Notes under the pieces: generated by a model | Database searches by the model: none | The model's input: the letters and a program-made list of their open reading frames with translations, nothing else | Told to the model about the DNA's origin: nothing | Origin: Sipunculus nudus | Taxonomy: Eukaryota > Annelida > Sipuncula > Golfingiida > Sipunculidae | DNA length: 64,000 nt | Direction: 5' to 3' | NCBI GenBank assembly: GCA_026874595.1 | Contig: CM049315.1 | Coordinates: 1,494,501 to 1,558,500, forward strand | Program-made: the position numbers and the translations under genes | Shown: piece after piece, positions 24,286-34,036 of the stretch | Numbering within the stretch: position 1 is the stretch's first letter | Layout: each line of letters starts with the position of its first letter

Positions 24286-25430
24286 CTACATCCCAGCAGG
24301 GCCTCCATCTCCTTCCATCTTCTTGGCCCTCTCGTCCTCTGTCGTATGTCCTCCACAGGCCTCCTTCAGCACTTTTAGGAGACACTCATTCTCCTTCTTC
24401 AAGTCGTCCTTCTCACGCTCTACCCTTTTTCTTGCTGACCGTTGTACCTCCACCTGGTTTATCCAACTTTTCGTTTCCGCCTCCTTCAGCCCTTTCTTAA
24501 TCTCCTTTTCTCTCTCCTGAAGAGAATCAATCTGCCGCCTGACGGTAGCCAGCTCATCGAGGAGACGCTGACGGTCCGTTACAGGGGCTTGGTAGTGACA
24601 GCTGTGGAGGTGGTGGTGACAGTAAGCCCCTGCCCCGATCGCGAGAGCTCCGGTACCCCGAGATACCGGAGAACTTTATACTCGCTGGCTACGTCCTCCT
24701 GAGGATCTGGGGCTGGCGGTGTGATGCTCTGCGGCACATCACTCTCACTGTCTACTGAGGATGAGTCACTTGGCCCAAAGTCGAGATCCACCGGTAGGCC
24801 CGTGTGGGGATTTTTAGGGAACGCCAGATCCCCAGGATCACAATATTGTGGGTTGGCTTGTCTGATGCGACTCAGGTCAGCGGTCACAAGAGCCCGGCGG
24901 TGCTTGTTCCTGGCGTGCCGCCTAACCATGTCCCCACGGACATTTGTGTACGCACAATCCGGGCAGCAATATTGGACCACATGTTCGATATGGTACTGCC
25001 TCAAATGATGTACCAGTCCCTTCAGCCGCGTGTAAGTTGCTGGTCCCAGCGCTGTACAGCACCTCATCTCGCACTTCCAGCGACCTTCGGGAGTCTTCCA
25101 CGTGGGTGCCTCATCCGCCCTCCTTTTCCGCGTGACCACACTGCGCATCCTGCCACTGGCAGTAGCGATGGGCTCCCCTCCCCTCGGTGTACCAGACTCC
25201 TCAGCCGTTGATGGTGGACTCCTCCTGGGTAGGGGCCGAGCCTTCTCTTCACCTCCACGGCACGCCATCGGTGTTTGCCCCGATTCCACGCCCAAATGGC
25301 TGGAATCGGTCGCAGCTTCCAGTAGGTCCATGAAGTTCCCCTCATCGTAGCTGATCTCCAAACCTTCGTTTGGCAACTCGTCGAACAGGTCCAGAACAAA
25401 CTCTTGCTGCTCGCCTCCGTCCATCTTCAC
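24286..25430 (-). pseudogene. Extra 3' ORF of the inner Gypsy: zinc-finger plus coiled-coil protein, frame-shifted
   Basis: Starts at 25430, after the integrase and before the 3' LTR, where some Gypsy-class elements carry env. The first frame (283 aa, to 24579) has an acidic N-terminus (residues 1-45), a basic RKRR patch near residue 103, a possible first finger (CEMRC ... HHLRQYH) and a clear C2H2 finger CPDCAYTNVRGDMVRRH with a second His four residues on, about residues 155-175. A Ser/Asp/Pro-rich tail follows. Directly past its stop, another frame stays open to TAG at 24286-24288 and encodes a strongly heptad-like charged segment (QRLLDELATVRRQIDSLQER, KDDLKKENECLLKVLKEA). I infer one former protein of about 380 residues broken by a frameshift near 24580. 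There is no signal peptide or membrane segment, so it is not envelope-like. Function unknown; DNA or RNA binding and oligomerisation are plausible. Confidence 0.7.
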
Positions 25431-25593
25431 CCGTCAGCGGCTCCTTATTTATGGGGTTTCGTCCGTCAACTGTATCTGAAAAGGCAAAAAGAAAGGGGTT
25501 AAGTATGTTCACTTAAGTGAGCACGTCATGAACAAACAAACAAACAAACAAACAAAAATAAATAACCCAAGTGCACTAGTGAACCCTTCATTA

Positions 25594-26883
25594 TTAACAA
25601 TCAATTAGCCGCCTTGGAGGGCGCCGTTCACGACCACTGCGGCGAGGAGCTTCCACTCCATGAGAGTCTGAAACGGTTTGACTGGTTTGCTCTTGTGGGA
25701 TCCTTCCATTATTAGTCTCTATCTGCGATGCCGGACATTGTGTGGTAGTCTGTGCAATATCTTCGCATTCGCTGTCAGCAACAACATTGATAGGCTGGGT
25801 TGCGGTGGCCTTCTCGTACTCCTGAGTTTCCTCCTGGACTACATCATCCCCTGGCAGGGCCTCTGATGCCCGACAAGCCTCTGGCGACGTTTCATCCTCC
25901 TCCGCTGGGATTTCAAGCCAACAGTGCGGTTTTTCGTCGCCCTCATCAATATGTGCTTGTTTTAGGTCATTAATGTGGACTATTCTCGGCTTCGCCTGTT
26001 GAGTCTGTTGTATCTTGTACACCAAATCTCCCATTCTCTCTATCACCAGGCACGGGCCAGTCCATCCTAGTCCAAATTTCTCTTTGGCTGCTGGAGGATA
26101 GTACCTGTACACCAAACTCCCAAGCTGGAAACCATGCTCTTCAGCACTACGGTCATAGTTGTATTTTTGTCTCATGGCTGCTTTTTGTAGGCTACTCCTT
26201 GCATATTCAAATGCATTCTGCATGGACTCTTTCAACCATTCCACATATTTTACGGGGCAGTTCGGCACTCTGTCACCATCCGGCGGGGTTCCGACCATAA
26301 TGTCAATGGGCAGGTGTACGTCACGGCCAACCATCATACTATTGGGAGTACATCGTGTACTTTCATGCATAGTACTTCTATACGCCAGCATGACGAACGG
26401 TAAATGCTCATCCCAGTCTCTCCGGTTTTGTTTCGTAAAGGCGGAAAGCATTTGGGCCAAAGTTCTGTTGAAACGTTCGATCATCCCATCCGATTGTGGA
26501 TGATACGGAGTCGTTCTGGTTTTCCGGATTCCAAGTAAGCGACATGTCTCCTGGAACAAGTGAGATTCGAAGTCTCTGCCTTGGTCTGTGTGTATAGCTC
26601 TTGGGACTCCAAGCCTACAAATCCACTCTTTCACTAGTACCTCTGCGACAGTCTCCGCTGTCTGGTCGGGTATAGCGTATGCCTCGGTCCATTTCGTAAA
26701 ATAGTCGCCGATGACGAGCACGTAGCGATTTCCTTTCGCTGATGTAGGAACCGGCCCCAATACGTCCATGGCAATACGCTCTATGGGGTTACCAACAAGT
26801 TCCTGCCTCAGGGGCGCCTTCTTTGGACCAGTTTTTAGTTTTCTCTTTCCACATATTTTGCACTTCCGGCACCATCTTTCCAC
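25594..26883 (-). CDS. Inner Gypsy integrase (catalytic core and C-terminal domain)
   Basis: 429 residues. The N-terminal CRKCKICGK is the cysteine end of the HHCC zinc-binding domain. The catalytic triad is intact: Asp40 (RIAMDVLGPV), Asp100 (IHTDQGRDFES) and Glu136 (SDGMIERFNRTL), with 35 residues between the last two (DD35E). A GPY/F-like module (LGWTGPCLVIERMGDLVYKI) follows near residues 275-295. The tail is about 130 residues, acidic and then basic (RRSGRERRPPRR at the end). The family inserts element DNA into the genome by strand transfer. The frame is cut off from the upstream pol frame, so it would lack the start of its zinc domain. No chromodomain is evident. Confidence 0.93.
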   Translation of the reverse strand: MERWCRKCKICGKRKLKTGPKKAPLRQELVGNPIERIAMDVLGPVPTSAKGNRYVLVIGDYFTKWTEAYAIPDQTAETVAEVLVKEWICRLGVPRAIHTDQGRDFESHLFQETCRLLGIRKTRTTPYHPQSDGMIERFNRTLAQMLSAFTKQNRRDWDEHLPFVMLAYRSTMHESTRCTPNSMMVGRDVHLPIDIMVGTPPDGDRVPNCPVKYVEWLKESMQNAFEYARSSLQKAAMRQKYNYDRSAEEHGFQLGSLVYRYYPPAAKEKFGLGWTGPCLVIERMGDLVYKIQQTQQAKPRIVHINDLKQAHIDEGDEKPHCWLEIPAEEDETSPEACRASEALPGDDVVQEETQEYEKATATQPINVVADSECEDIAQTTTQCPASQIETNNGRIPQEQTSQTVSDSHGVEAPRRSGRERRPPRRLIDC

Positions 26884-27262
26884 ATCTTTCCGGTGGCCAG
26901 GCCAACAGAAGCGTCATCTCACATTTTGTAGCGTTTTTGTCACGCCTAGATGTCCAGCCATGCGGTGGTCATGCAGATGTTCAAGGATCTGCCGTCTAAG
27001 TCGCTCTGGCGCCACAAGCTGGTATTTTGCCTCTTCATGAGATTCCAGACACTACAGGCGATACAATAGCCCATCTTTGACCTCCAGAACGGACCACTGG
27101 CTCCACAGTGCTTTTACCTGGCTATCCTTACCGGATATTTCTTTCCACGTGGGTCTGTGAGCAGAACTGCTTTTCCATTTAATAAACTCGGCTATGATGG
27201 AATCTTCAGCTTGCCATTCCTTCAACTGTTCCGGTACCCACGAATCTGACCAGTCGGATGAG
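26884..27262 (-). pseudogene. Broken RNase H-integrase linker of the inner Gypsy
   Basis: Between the stop of the RT/RNase H frame and the start of the integrase frame. Minus-strand frames with stops retain segments such as VKALWSQWSVLEVKDGLLYR, typical of the region before the HHCC finger. This is the lost joint of the polyprotein, with at least one frameshift and one stop. Confidence 0.65.
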
Positions 27263-28372
27263 TCATCCGACTGATTTGAAGTTGCCGGGCTGTCCCCTCT
27301 TTCTTGACCAGACGGGTCTTCTTTTTTTCACACATCTGCTCTGGCCGGCCTCTCCACGTTCTTCTGAAGTTAAAGTCTCAGCCACACATCCGGCTCTCCC
27401 TTTACACTGAGTACATTCGATTCTCGACAGGCCATCAGCATTACCGTGCTGGCGCCCGGGGCGGTGTTGCACTTCGAAATCGTAAGTATCGATAACAGAT
27501 ATCCACCTGGCGATCATACCCTCTGGGTCTTTGAAGCGCAACAGCCATCGCAACGAAGCATGATCTGTTCGCAACAGGAAACGCCTTCCCCAGAGGTATG
27601 TGTGAAAATGTTTTACAAACTTAACGACCGCTAAGAGCTCACGTTTGGACGTGCAGTAGCGCCGTTGCGCTTTGTTCAGTGTTCGACTGCCATAAGCAAT
27701 ATGGCGCTCCATGCCATCTTGTATCTGAGAAAGAACTCCTGATATACCAACACCACTTGCATCAGTGTCAAGTATCAGCAGCCCCTCTTGTTGTTGGTAT
27801 GAGAGTACTGGGGCACGAATCAGCCTCTCTTTCAGGGTTATGAAAGCTTCGTCGCAAGACTCGTCCCATTTGAACTTGACATTCTTCCGAGTCAAGTTAG
27901 TCAGCGGTTCGGCGACTGTGGCGTATTGTGGGATAAAGCGCCGGTAATAGGAGGTAAATCCCACAAAACTACGCACTTCAGTCCTACACAGGGGTACCTT
28001 CCAGTCCCTGACAGCAGCCACTTTATCTGGGTCGCAGTGTACCCCTTCCCTGGAGACAACATGCCCCAGAAAGGTAACACTTTTCTTGAAAACGCCACAT
28101 TTTTCTGGTTTTAGCTTCAGTCCCGCCTGCCTCAGCCGGTCAAAGACAAACTTCAAGTTTTGCACAGCTCCCGTGAAGTTTGACCCAAATACAATTATAT
28201 CATCGAGGTAGACCAAACACCTCTCCCACTGTAGGCCTCTCAACACAAGTTCCATCAAACGAGAAAACGACGCTGGAGCATTGCTCAGCCCGAATGGCAT
28301 CACTTTCCACTGAAACAGTCCTTTTCTCGTAGCGAATGCTGTCTTTGGACGATCCTCAGGGGCCACTGTCAC
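27263..28372 (-). CDS. Inner Gypsy reverse transcriptase (palm) and RNase H
   Basis: 369 residues in the same frame as the upstream protease/RT segment, separated by one stop codon. Residues 26-37 have MPFGLSNAPASF. YLDD, the catalytic motif C, is at residues 55-58. FLGHVVSREG and RSFVGFTSYYRRFIPQYA give the thumb and connection. RNase H follows with ILDTDASGVGISGVL (catalytic Asp), AYGSRTLNKAQRRYC, RTDHASLRWLL and HGNADGLSR. The end (CTQCKGRAGC and beyond) leaves the conserved region. The enzyme would copy element RNA into DNA and degrade the RNA strand; the upstream stop prevents a complete enzyme. Confidence 0.93.
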   Translation of the reverse strand: MTVAPEDRPKTAFATRKGLFQWKVMPFGLSNAPASFSRLMELVLRGLQWERCLVYLDDIIVFGSNFTGAVQNLKFVFDRLRQAGLKLKPEKCGVFKKSVTFLGHVVSREGVHCDPDKVAAVRDWKVPLCRTEVRSFVGFTSYYRRFIPQYATVAEPLTNLTRKNVKFKWDESCDEAFITLKERLIRAPVLSYQQQEGLLILDTDASGVGISGVLSQIQDGMERHIAYGSRTLNKAQRRYCTSKRELLAVVKFVKHFHTYLWGRRFLLRTDHASLRWLLRFKDPEGMIARWISVIDTYDFEVQHRPGRQHGNADGLSRIECTQCKGRAGCVAETLTSEERGEAGQSRCVKKRRPVWSRKRGQPGNFKSVG

Positions 28373-28378
28373 TTGCCT

Positions 28379-30109
28379 TTACCCACTTGCAAGGTCTAGG
28401 GTACTGAACCAACTCGATCCCGATAGTGCGTCCATCGTATCGTTGATTCGTGGCAGCGGGTAAGCGTCTTTCCTAGTAACATTGTTAAGACGCCGGTAGT
28501 CGACACAAAATCTTGTGGACCCATCTTTCTTCTTAACTAGAACCACGAGTGCAGCCCAGGGACTGTCAATCGGTTCCGCTAAACCTTTTTCTAGTAGTTT
28601 GTCAACTTCCGCGTCCACGATCTCTCTCTGCTTCTCCGGTAACCTGCGGGGGTGCTGCTTTATCGGTCGGTTATCTCCTGTGTCTATAGTGTGCTGTATC
28701 AGCTGTGTTTTGCCTAATCCGCCATCCAGCGTGGCAAACACATCTGCATACTCGCAAATCAACTTTCCAACCTCTCTCCTCTGATCCTCGTCTAGCCCCC
28801 TTGACGCTTCTTCAAATAACTGCTGAAGGTGATCTGGTATATACCCATCGCGCTCGCCCCAGATAATCCTTACAGTGGCCGCGTCTGGTCTGGTACCTGC
28901 CGTGTCACTAATTTTCTCAACGGGAGTCAGCATCCCCATTACAGTTCCTGCGTTTACACGCACTGGCTTGTCTCCCAGGTTAACCAGGCACACCGGCGTC
29001 TTCCTCGTCGCGACGTCAATAAGAGTAGCGCCAACGAAAATCCCAGTTTCGTCAGCAAAATCCATGACTGGCTCCACAAGCCTGGCTGTAAAAGTTGCGC
29101 TCGGACGAAACTTGTCAATGAGAACTGGTACTTGCATTTCGTGACGAGGAGGGATGTGCACAGGCTCCGCCAACCTCACTCGGCAGCAGATGATTGGGCG
29201 CTCCGCCTCACATAGCAATTCCTCTCCTTCAACGGTAAGTACTCCTGAAGTCAAATCAATTTTACCCCGGCAACGTCTAAAGAAATCCAAACCGAGTATA
29301 CCGTCGTCGCTTATCTTAGCAACCTTCACGGGGAATTTCAGGCACGTCTCCCCAAGCTTCAGCTCAAACTGTGCTTCGCCATCAACAGCAATAGGAGCCC
29401 CATCGGCTCCAAACAAGCTCTCATTGGCAGTTTCCAGATCAGGCCTCGGTGCTGCCAGTTTTTGGTATAATGCTCTGTTGATCATGGTGAAGTCTGAGCC
29501 TGAATCGATGAGAAACCTCCCAGGTGTCCCATTGATTTTAGCTTCGACCATCCACCCTCCATCTTGCTTATAGGTTACATTCTTTACAGCAGAATTCTTA
29601 CTCGAGTTTGCCGCCGTCGTAGTCCCTTCTCTGTTTGCTTGGTGCCTGTTGTCAGGACAGTCCCGGCTGAAATGCCCTGGCTTCTGACAGGTATAGCACA
29701 CTCTCTGGTCCCTGCGCCGACCGATCGGCTGATGGAGCTGGTTGTTTCCGAACCCAGATGGGACCGGGGATCCACCTTCTTGGTACGGGCGAAAATTATT
29801 CATCGTACGCCTCAAAGAGATAATTTCGTTGTGCATACTCTGCAGAAGCTGATCTTTCTTCTCATCTTCACAGCATTTCTCCTCCAGCTGTTTGAGGAGG
29901 CCTTGCATTTGTTGTTTTAAAACATCGACTTCTTTGTCTGCCCTCCTTCCAGACGGGTTATTCTGTCGGCCATCTTGCATAGACCTCTGTCGACCGTGTT
30001 TGGTCGCTACGTGACCCTCGCTTCTCTCGAAAGACTCATATTGGGTAGCCAAGTCAATCGCTTCATCCAGCGTGTCTGGCACCCTCAAGTCTACGTGCTT
30101 CCTCATCAA
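28379..30109 (-). pseudogene. Inner Gypsy nucleocapsid, retropepsin and RT fingers, ending in a premature stop
   Basis: Open frame of 576 codons. Residues 5-30 still belong to gag ([18 protein letters not shown]). A probable coiled coil is at about 58-105. The CCHC knuckle [14 protein letters not shown] is at 138-151. The retropepsin loop [10 protein letters not shown] (Asp202-Ser-Gly) is at 201-210, with ILGLDFF at 271-277. RT fingers follow: [40 protein letters not shown] and STLDLASG. The next codon is TAA where the family has Tyr (GYWQ), and the codon after it is also changed; the same frame then continues as the YLDD segment. I see no AUG of its own to explain the start, so it is best read as the second part of a gag-pol frame that was broken upstream. 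Confidence 0.92.
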
Positions 30110-31325
30110 TGGCTATACGCTCTTGAGCGTCCATCTCGAATTTCGGGTAAGCTTTCTGTGACAGCCGGAGAAGGTCAGAGCCGAACTCCATCAGGGTTTC
30201 ATTGGGTTGTTTCTTCCTGGTCCGTATGGTGAAACGAAAACTGTTCTCCCGGTTAGGGGGATCAAAACGTTTCCCAAGTAAACTGGTTAACGACGAGAAG
30301 TCCTGTCGTTGTCCCTCCGGTAGCTGACTCAAAACCCTTTGAGCTCTCCCTCTCAGACTCGCCGCTAGCTGTAGGCCCATCTCGGCCTCGTCCCATCCGT
30401 TACATTTAGCAATCATTTCAAAGTGGGCGAGGTAATCTTGCCACTCAAACTTATCACCATCGAACTTATCGGCGTCTTTGGGTTGACGTGACGCTGGCCT
30501 AGGTGCACGCGTCCGCGGATCACGCCCCATTTCTGGGGCTCCAGGAGACCAAATCCGATGCGGCTCAATTTCCGGGTTGAAGTCGATAGAATAGCCTCGT
30601 TGCAGGCACCTTCCGGGATCTGGTGCTCCGCATCGGCCGAAGTGGTCCTGTTCACGTTCTCGGTAGTAGTTCGTATGGCGGTCTATTTGCGTATGTCTAC
30701 GCATTGATCGTCCCTGAGTGCCAGGCTCACTGTATGCACGCTGATCAGCCCCATACAGTCGAGGCGTACTGACATCCGTCTCATTCTGCATGTATACCGA
30801 CCTGAATGGATCCCCGACGGGATCCCCAATTTGTTCGCTTGTTCCATTATTAATTCTCGACGGTAGCTCCGTACTCTGCATGATCCCTGCCTGCCATGGC
30901 ATAGTACCGACGAAACATTCTGCATCCGGCCTAGTCGGACCATGTTGAATTAAACCGCTATCTCGGCAAGCGCCTGCTCCGAGGCCAGGTGGCTCCATCT
31001 CCAACTCGCCTCTATGCCGGTTTTCCCCATAAGAGATTATAGCAGACCCATTGCGACTACAAACGGCCTCGTCTATTGTGTACATCGATTCGCCATCGAG
31101 TGTCAGACGAGCCACCCTTGGAGTGTCGAACGTGAGAATTCTGTTCTCTGTAACAGGCGATCCCCGGGGGCGCACCACCGTGTCAAGTCTGGGCCCGGAG
31201 CGTTCGATCTGGCGTGCTGCCTCCATATTGGTCTCAGCAATGCGTGAACTGATGGTCGCTGTCCAGCGAATCATTTTTGCGCACGTTGAATTGAGATGCC
31301 TCTCCGGCGCTCCTCTTGTCCGCAA
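30063..31325 (-). CDS. Inner Gypsy Gag (capsid part), ending in a frame change
   Basis: 420 residues beginning with ATG at 31325. The first 270 residues are low in recognisable motifs and rich in charged residues. A Retrotrans_gag-type capsid region follows: [39 protein letters not shown] and [16 protein letters not shown]. The end of the frame (about 30110 down to 30063) departs abruptly from family sequence after AQERIAID, while the matching continuation ([13 protein letters not shown]) is in the overlapping frame at 28379-30109. I infer a small out-of-frame deletion near 30105-30110 rather than a programmed shift, because the sequence expected at this joint is short by several residues. 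Gag forms the particle that packages element RNA. Confidence 0.85.
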   Translation of the reverse strand: MRTRGAPERHLNSTCAKMIRWTATISSRIAETNMEAARQIERSGPRLDTVVRPRGSPVTENRILTFDTPRVARLTLDGESMYTIDEAVCSRNGSAIISYGENRHRGELEMEPPGLGAGACRDSGLIQHGPTRPDAECFVGTMPWQAGIMQSTELPSRINNGTSEQIGDPVGDPFRSVYMQNETDVSTPRLYGADQRAYSEPGTQGRSMRRHTQIDRHTNYYREREQDHFGRCGAPDPGRCLQRGYSIDFNPEIEPHRIWSPGAPEMGRDPRTRAPRPASRQPKDADKFDGDKFEWQDYLAHFEMIAKCNGWDEAEMGLQLAASLRGRAQRVLSQLPEGQRQDFSSLTSLLGKRFDPPNRENSFRFTIRTRKKQPNETLMEFGSDLLRLSQKAYPKFEMDAQERIAIDEEARRLEGARHAG

Positions 31326-31521
31326 TCACAGCTGCCAGCAATCAGCATTTTTCTTGACAAGTACACGTCGCTATTCAGCACGAGTACTACGTCTAACGGT
31401 CTTGGTCTCAGCAAAGCGTAAACTGATGGTCGCTGCCCAGCGAATCAGTTTTGCGCTCGTTGAATTAAGACGCCTCTCCGGCGCTCCCCTTGTCCGCAAT
31501 CACAGCTGCCAGCAATCAGCG
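31226..31521 (-). repeat. Direct duplication of about 118 bp spanning the Gag start
   Basis: 31226-31343 and 31402-31521 are near copies. They share TGATGGTCGCT, CAGCGAATCA, CGCCTCTCCGGCGCTCC and TTGTCCGCAATCACAGCTGC. Each contains one TCGCTGNCCAGCGA dyad. One copy includes the start of the Gag frame, so the leader has grown by duplications that reach the coding region. Confidence 0.85.
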
Positions 31522-34016
31522 TTCCTTGTAGCCTCCCTTTCAGCAACAAAATAAGAAGTGTCGCCTGAACGTCGCTACACAGCATGTACAGACTGACACA
31601 GGCGGAAGACAGAGAGAAAAGCCAAATTTGAGAAATTATCCTCAACCTTAAACTATTGACCCTTGTTTGCAAGTGCGCGTCGCTACAACCAGCATGCGTT
31701 AACTCGCACGTGTGTGTGTATGTGTGTGTGTGCGTGTCCCGGTAACCAGCCCTGATATAAACAACAAACAGCAAAAGCACAAAAGTATCAGTGACAGTCG
31801 CTCGAAGCTATGCCACAAATAACCATACCAAAAAAAATCGGTTGATCGTCGCCACTTAGTACGATCAGTTAATGAACAAAAATTTAAAAAAAAATAAATA
31901 AGTAAAACAAAAAAAACAAGCAAGCCAAATACTGTCAGGGTTTAGCCACCGTTCAGCGCTGCTGACCCCAGAAGCAGCACAAATCAGCACACGGCCACGC
32001 GCTACCAATCGCGCCTAACAACGCGACAGTCCAACGCAACCGAAACAAGCAGGAACAGATCGAAAATTATAATCGCTACGCAGCGCTACAACGTTCAACA
32101 ATAGACACCACAAACAAAAGCAGGCTTGAATGTCGTTAGTTAGTACAGACAAGCTCGCGAACACAGACAGAAAATAGAACTAGAATAGAAACGAAAAGTA
32201 CGGTACAATTGAAAATTAAAGCCGCAATTCAGCGTTATGATTTCCAATAACTACAAACACTACAGATGAAAGCAACCTGAATGTCGCTAAATAGCACAGA
32301 CAAGCCCGCAGAACAAACAGACAAATTAAACAAAAGGACAATACAATCGAAAATTATAGTCGCTATACAGCGCTGCAATTTGCGAAAACAAACACTACCA
32401 CAAACGCAACTTGAATGCCGCTAAATAGCGCAGACAAGTTCGCAAAACAAACAGACAAACTGAACAAAAGGACAATACAATCGAAATTTATAGTCGCTAT
32501 ACAGCGGTATAATTTGCGAAAACAAACAACACTACAATAAATGCAACTTGAATGCCACTAAATAGCGTAGACAAGTTCGCAAAGCAACAGACAAATGGAA
32601 CAAAAAGGACAATACAACCGAAATTATAGTCGCTATACAGCGATATAATTTGCGAAAACAAATAAACAATCACTACAACAAATGCAACTTGAATGCTGCT
32701 AAATAGCGTAGACAAGTTCGCAAAACAACAGACAAATGGAACAAAAAGGACAATACAACCGAAAATTATAGTCGCTATACAGCGATATAATTTGCGAAAA
32801 CAAACAAACACTACAACAAATGCAACTTGAATGCTGCTAAATAGCGTCGACAAGTTCGCAAAACAACAGACAAATGGAACAAAAAGGACAATACAACCGA
32901 AATTATAGTCGCTATACAGCGATATAATTTGCGAAAACAAATAAACAAGCACTACAACAAATGCAACTTGAATGCTGCTAAATAGCGTAGACAAGTTCGC
33001 AAAACAACAGACAAATGGAACAAAAAGGACAATACAACCGAAAATTATAGTCGCTATACAGCGATATAATTTGCGAAAACAAATAAACAAACACTACAAC
33101 AAATGCAACTTGAATGCTGCTAAATAGCGTAGACAAGTTCGCAAAACAACAGACAAATGGAACAAAAAGGACAATACAACCGAAAATTATAGTCGCTATA
33201 CAGCGATATAATTTGCGAAAACAAATAAACAAACACTACAACAAATGCAACTTGAATGCTGCTAAATAGCGTAGACAAGTTCGCAAAACAACAGACAAAT
33301 GGAACAAAATGGACAATACAACAGAAAATTATAGTCGCTAAACAGCGATATAATTTGCGAAAACAAATAAACAAACACTACAACAAATGCAACTTGAATG
33401 CTGCTAAATAGCACAGACAAGTTCGCAAAACAACGTAAACACGTACACCCTCAAACAAAAGTACAACACAATAGAAAATTATAATCGCAATCAAGCGTTA
33501 CAATTTTCTGTCACACTCACATCATCCATACACAAATACACCAACTGAATGTCGCTAAGCAGCGCAGCAGTTTGACACAGCCGAAAGAAAAGTTGAATAA
33601 ATAGACTAGAAATAAAATGAGAGAAATTATACTCGCTATGCAGCAGTACAATTCTCTCTGAACAACAACTTTGCACGGTGTAGCATAACAGTTAAAAAAT
33701 TCGTTATATCACTCCTATGTCTATCTTACTGTATCCCACAAACAATAAAGATATATCAGCACAAAGATAGCAACGGAAGCTCAACAATTAGTGAAAATCG
33801 CTGTACAGCGTTGTCACTGTGCGTTGGCTACAGCAGCTCAACTTCAGCCAACAATTACAAAACAAATCTCAAATATCCCAGAGAACATTATTAAAAGCTC
33901 CAGTGACTCTCTAAATTAAAAAAAATGTCATGCAATCCTGCCAGCAATATCCTATGATTTGCCTTCTTTCAAACACAGGTCGCTAAATATAACAGCACCT
34001 ATGCTTTAATCAGACA
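31326..34016 (-). promoter_or_regulatory. 2.7-kb leader of the inner Gypsy with a recurring CGCT-N4-AGCG dyad
   Basis: No supported coding frame between the Gag start and the primer site. The core TCGCTATACAGCG or a variant recurs throughout (for example 31431, 31573, 32069, 32283, 32360 and 33797), usually as a short inverted repeat with a 4-nt centre. In 32340-33420 it is embedded in a tandem repeat of 134-142 bp, where cores start at 32360, 32494, 32630, 32772, 32909, 33051, 33193 and 33335. A second variant (GCTAAATAGCG) sits roughly midway in each unit, suggesting an original unit of about 70 bp. Candidate roles, all inferred: RNA packaging or translation structure, or an array of protein-binding sites. 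Confidence 0.75.
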
Positions 34017-34035
34017 AATCCTGGTCACGGCACCA
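34017..34035 (-). promoter_or_regulatory. Primer binding site, complementary to a tRNA-His-like 3' end
   Basis: The plus strand reads AATCCTGGTCACGGCACCA, one base from the 5' LTR. This equals the T-arm end, acceptor stem (TCACGGCA) and CCA of a eukaryotic tRNA-His, so the element RNA would pair with that tRNA to prime minus-strand synthesis. The tRNA identity is from memory of tRNA-His acceptor stems (GCCGTGA). Confidence 0.82.
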
Positions 34036-34036
34036 T

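Noticed and set aside
24721-25350. Plus-strand ORFs opposite the zinc-finger ORF and opposite pol domains (for example 26159-26503, 28515-28784, 29154-29573)
   Set aside because: Antisense shadows of clear minus-strand retroelement domains.
24286-25430. Envelope gene of an errantivirus-like element
   Set aside because: The position fits, but there is no signal peptide, membrane segment or cleavage site. The visible motifs are zinc fingers and a coiled coil.
31445-31923. Minus-strand ORFs with THTHTYTHT stretches
   Set aside because: They translate a GT-rich simple repeat (about 31711-31735) within the retrotransposon leader.
32497-33374. Hydrophobic minus-strand ORFs (MFICFRKLYRCIATIIFG...) in the inner Gypsy leader
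   Set aside because: They follow the 142-bp repeat, share its period and lack any domain. An apparent membrane protein arises from AT-rich repeat translation.
34017-34035. A tRNA gene
   Set aside because: Only the 3' end of a tRNA-like sequence is present, next to an LTR, so it is a primer binding site.
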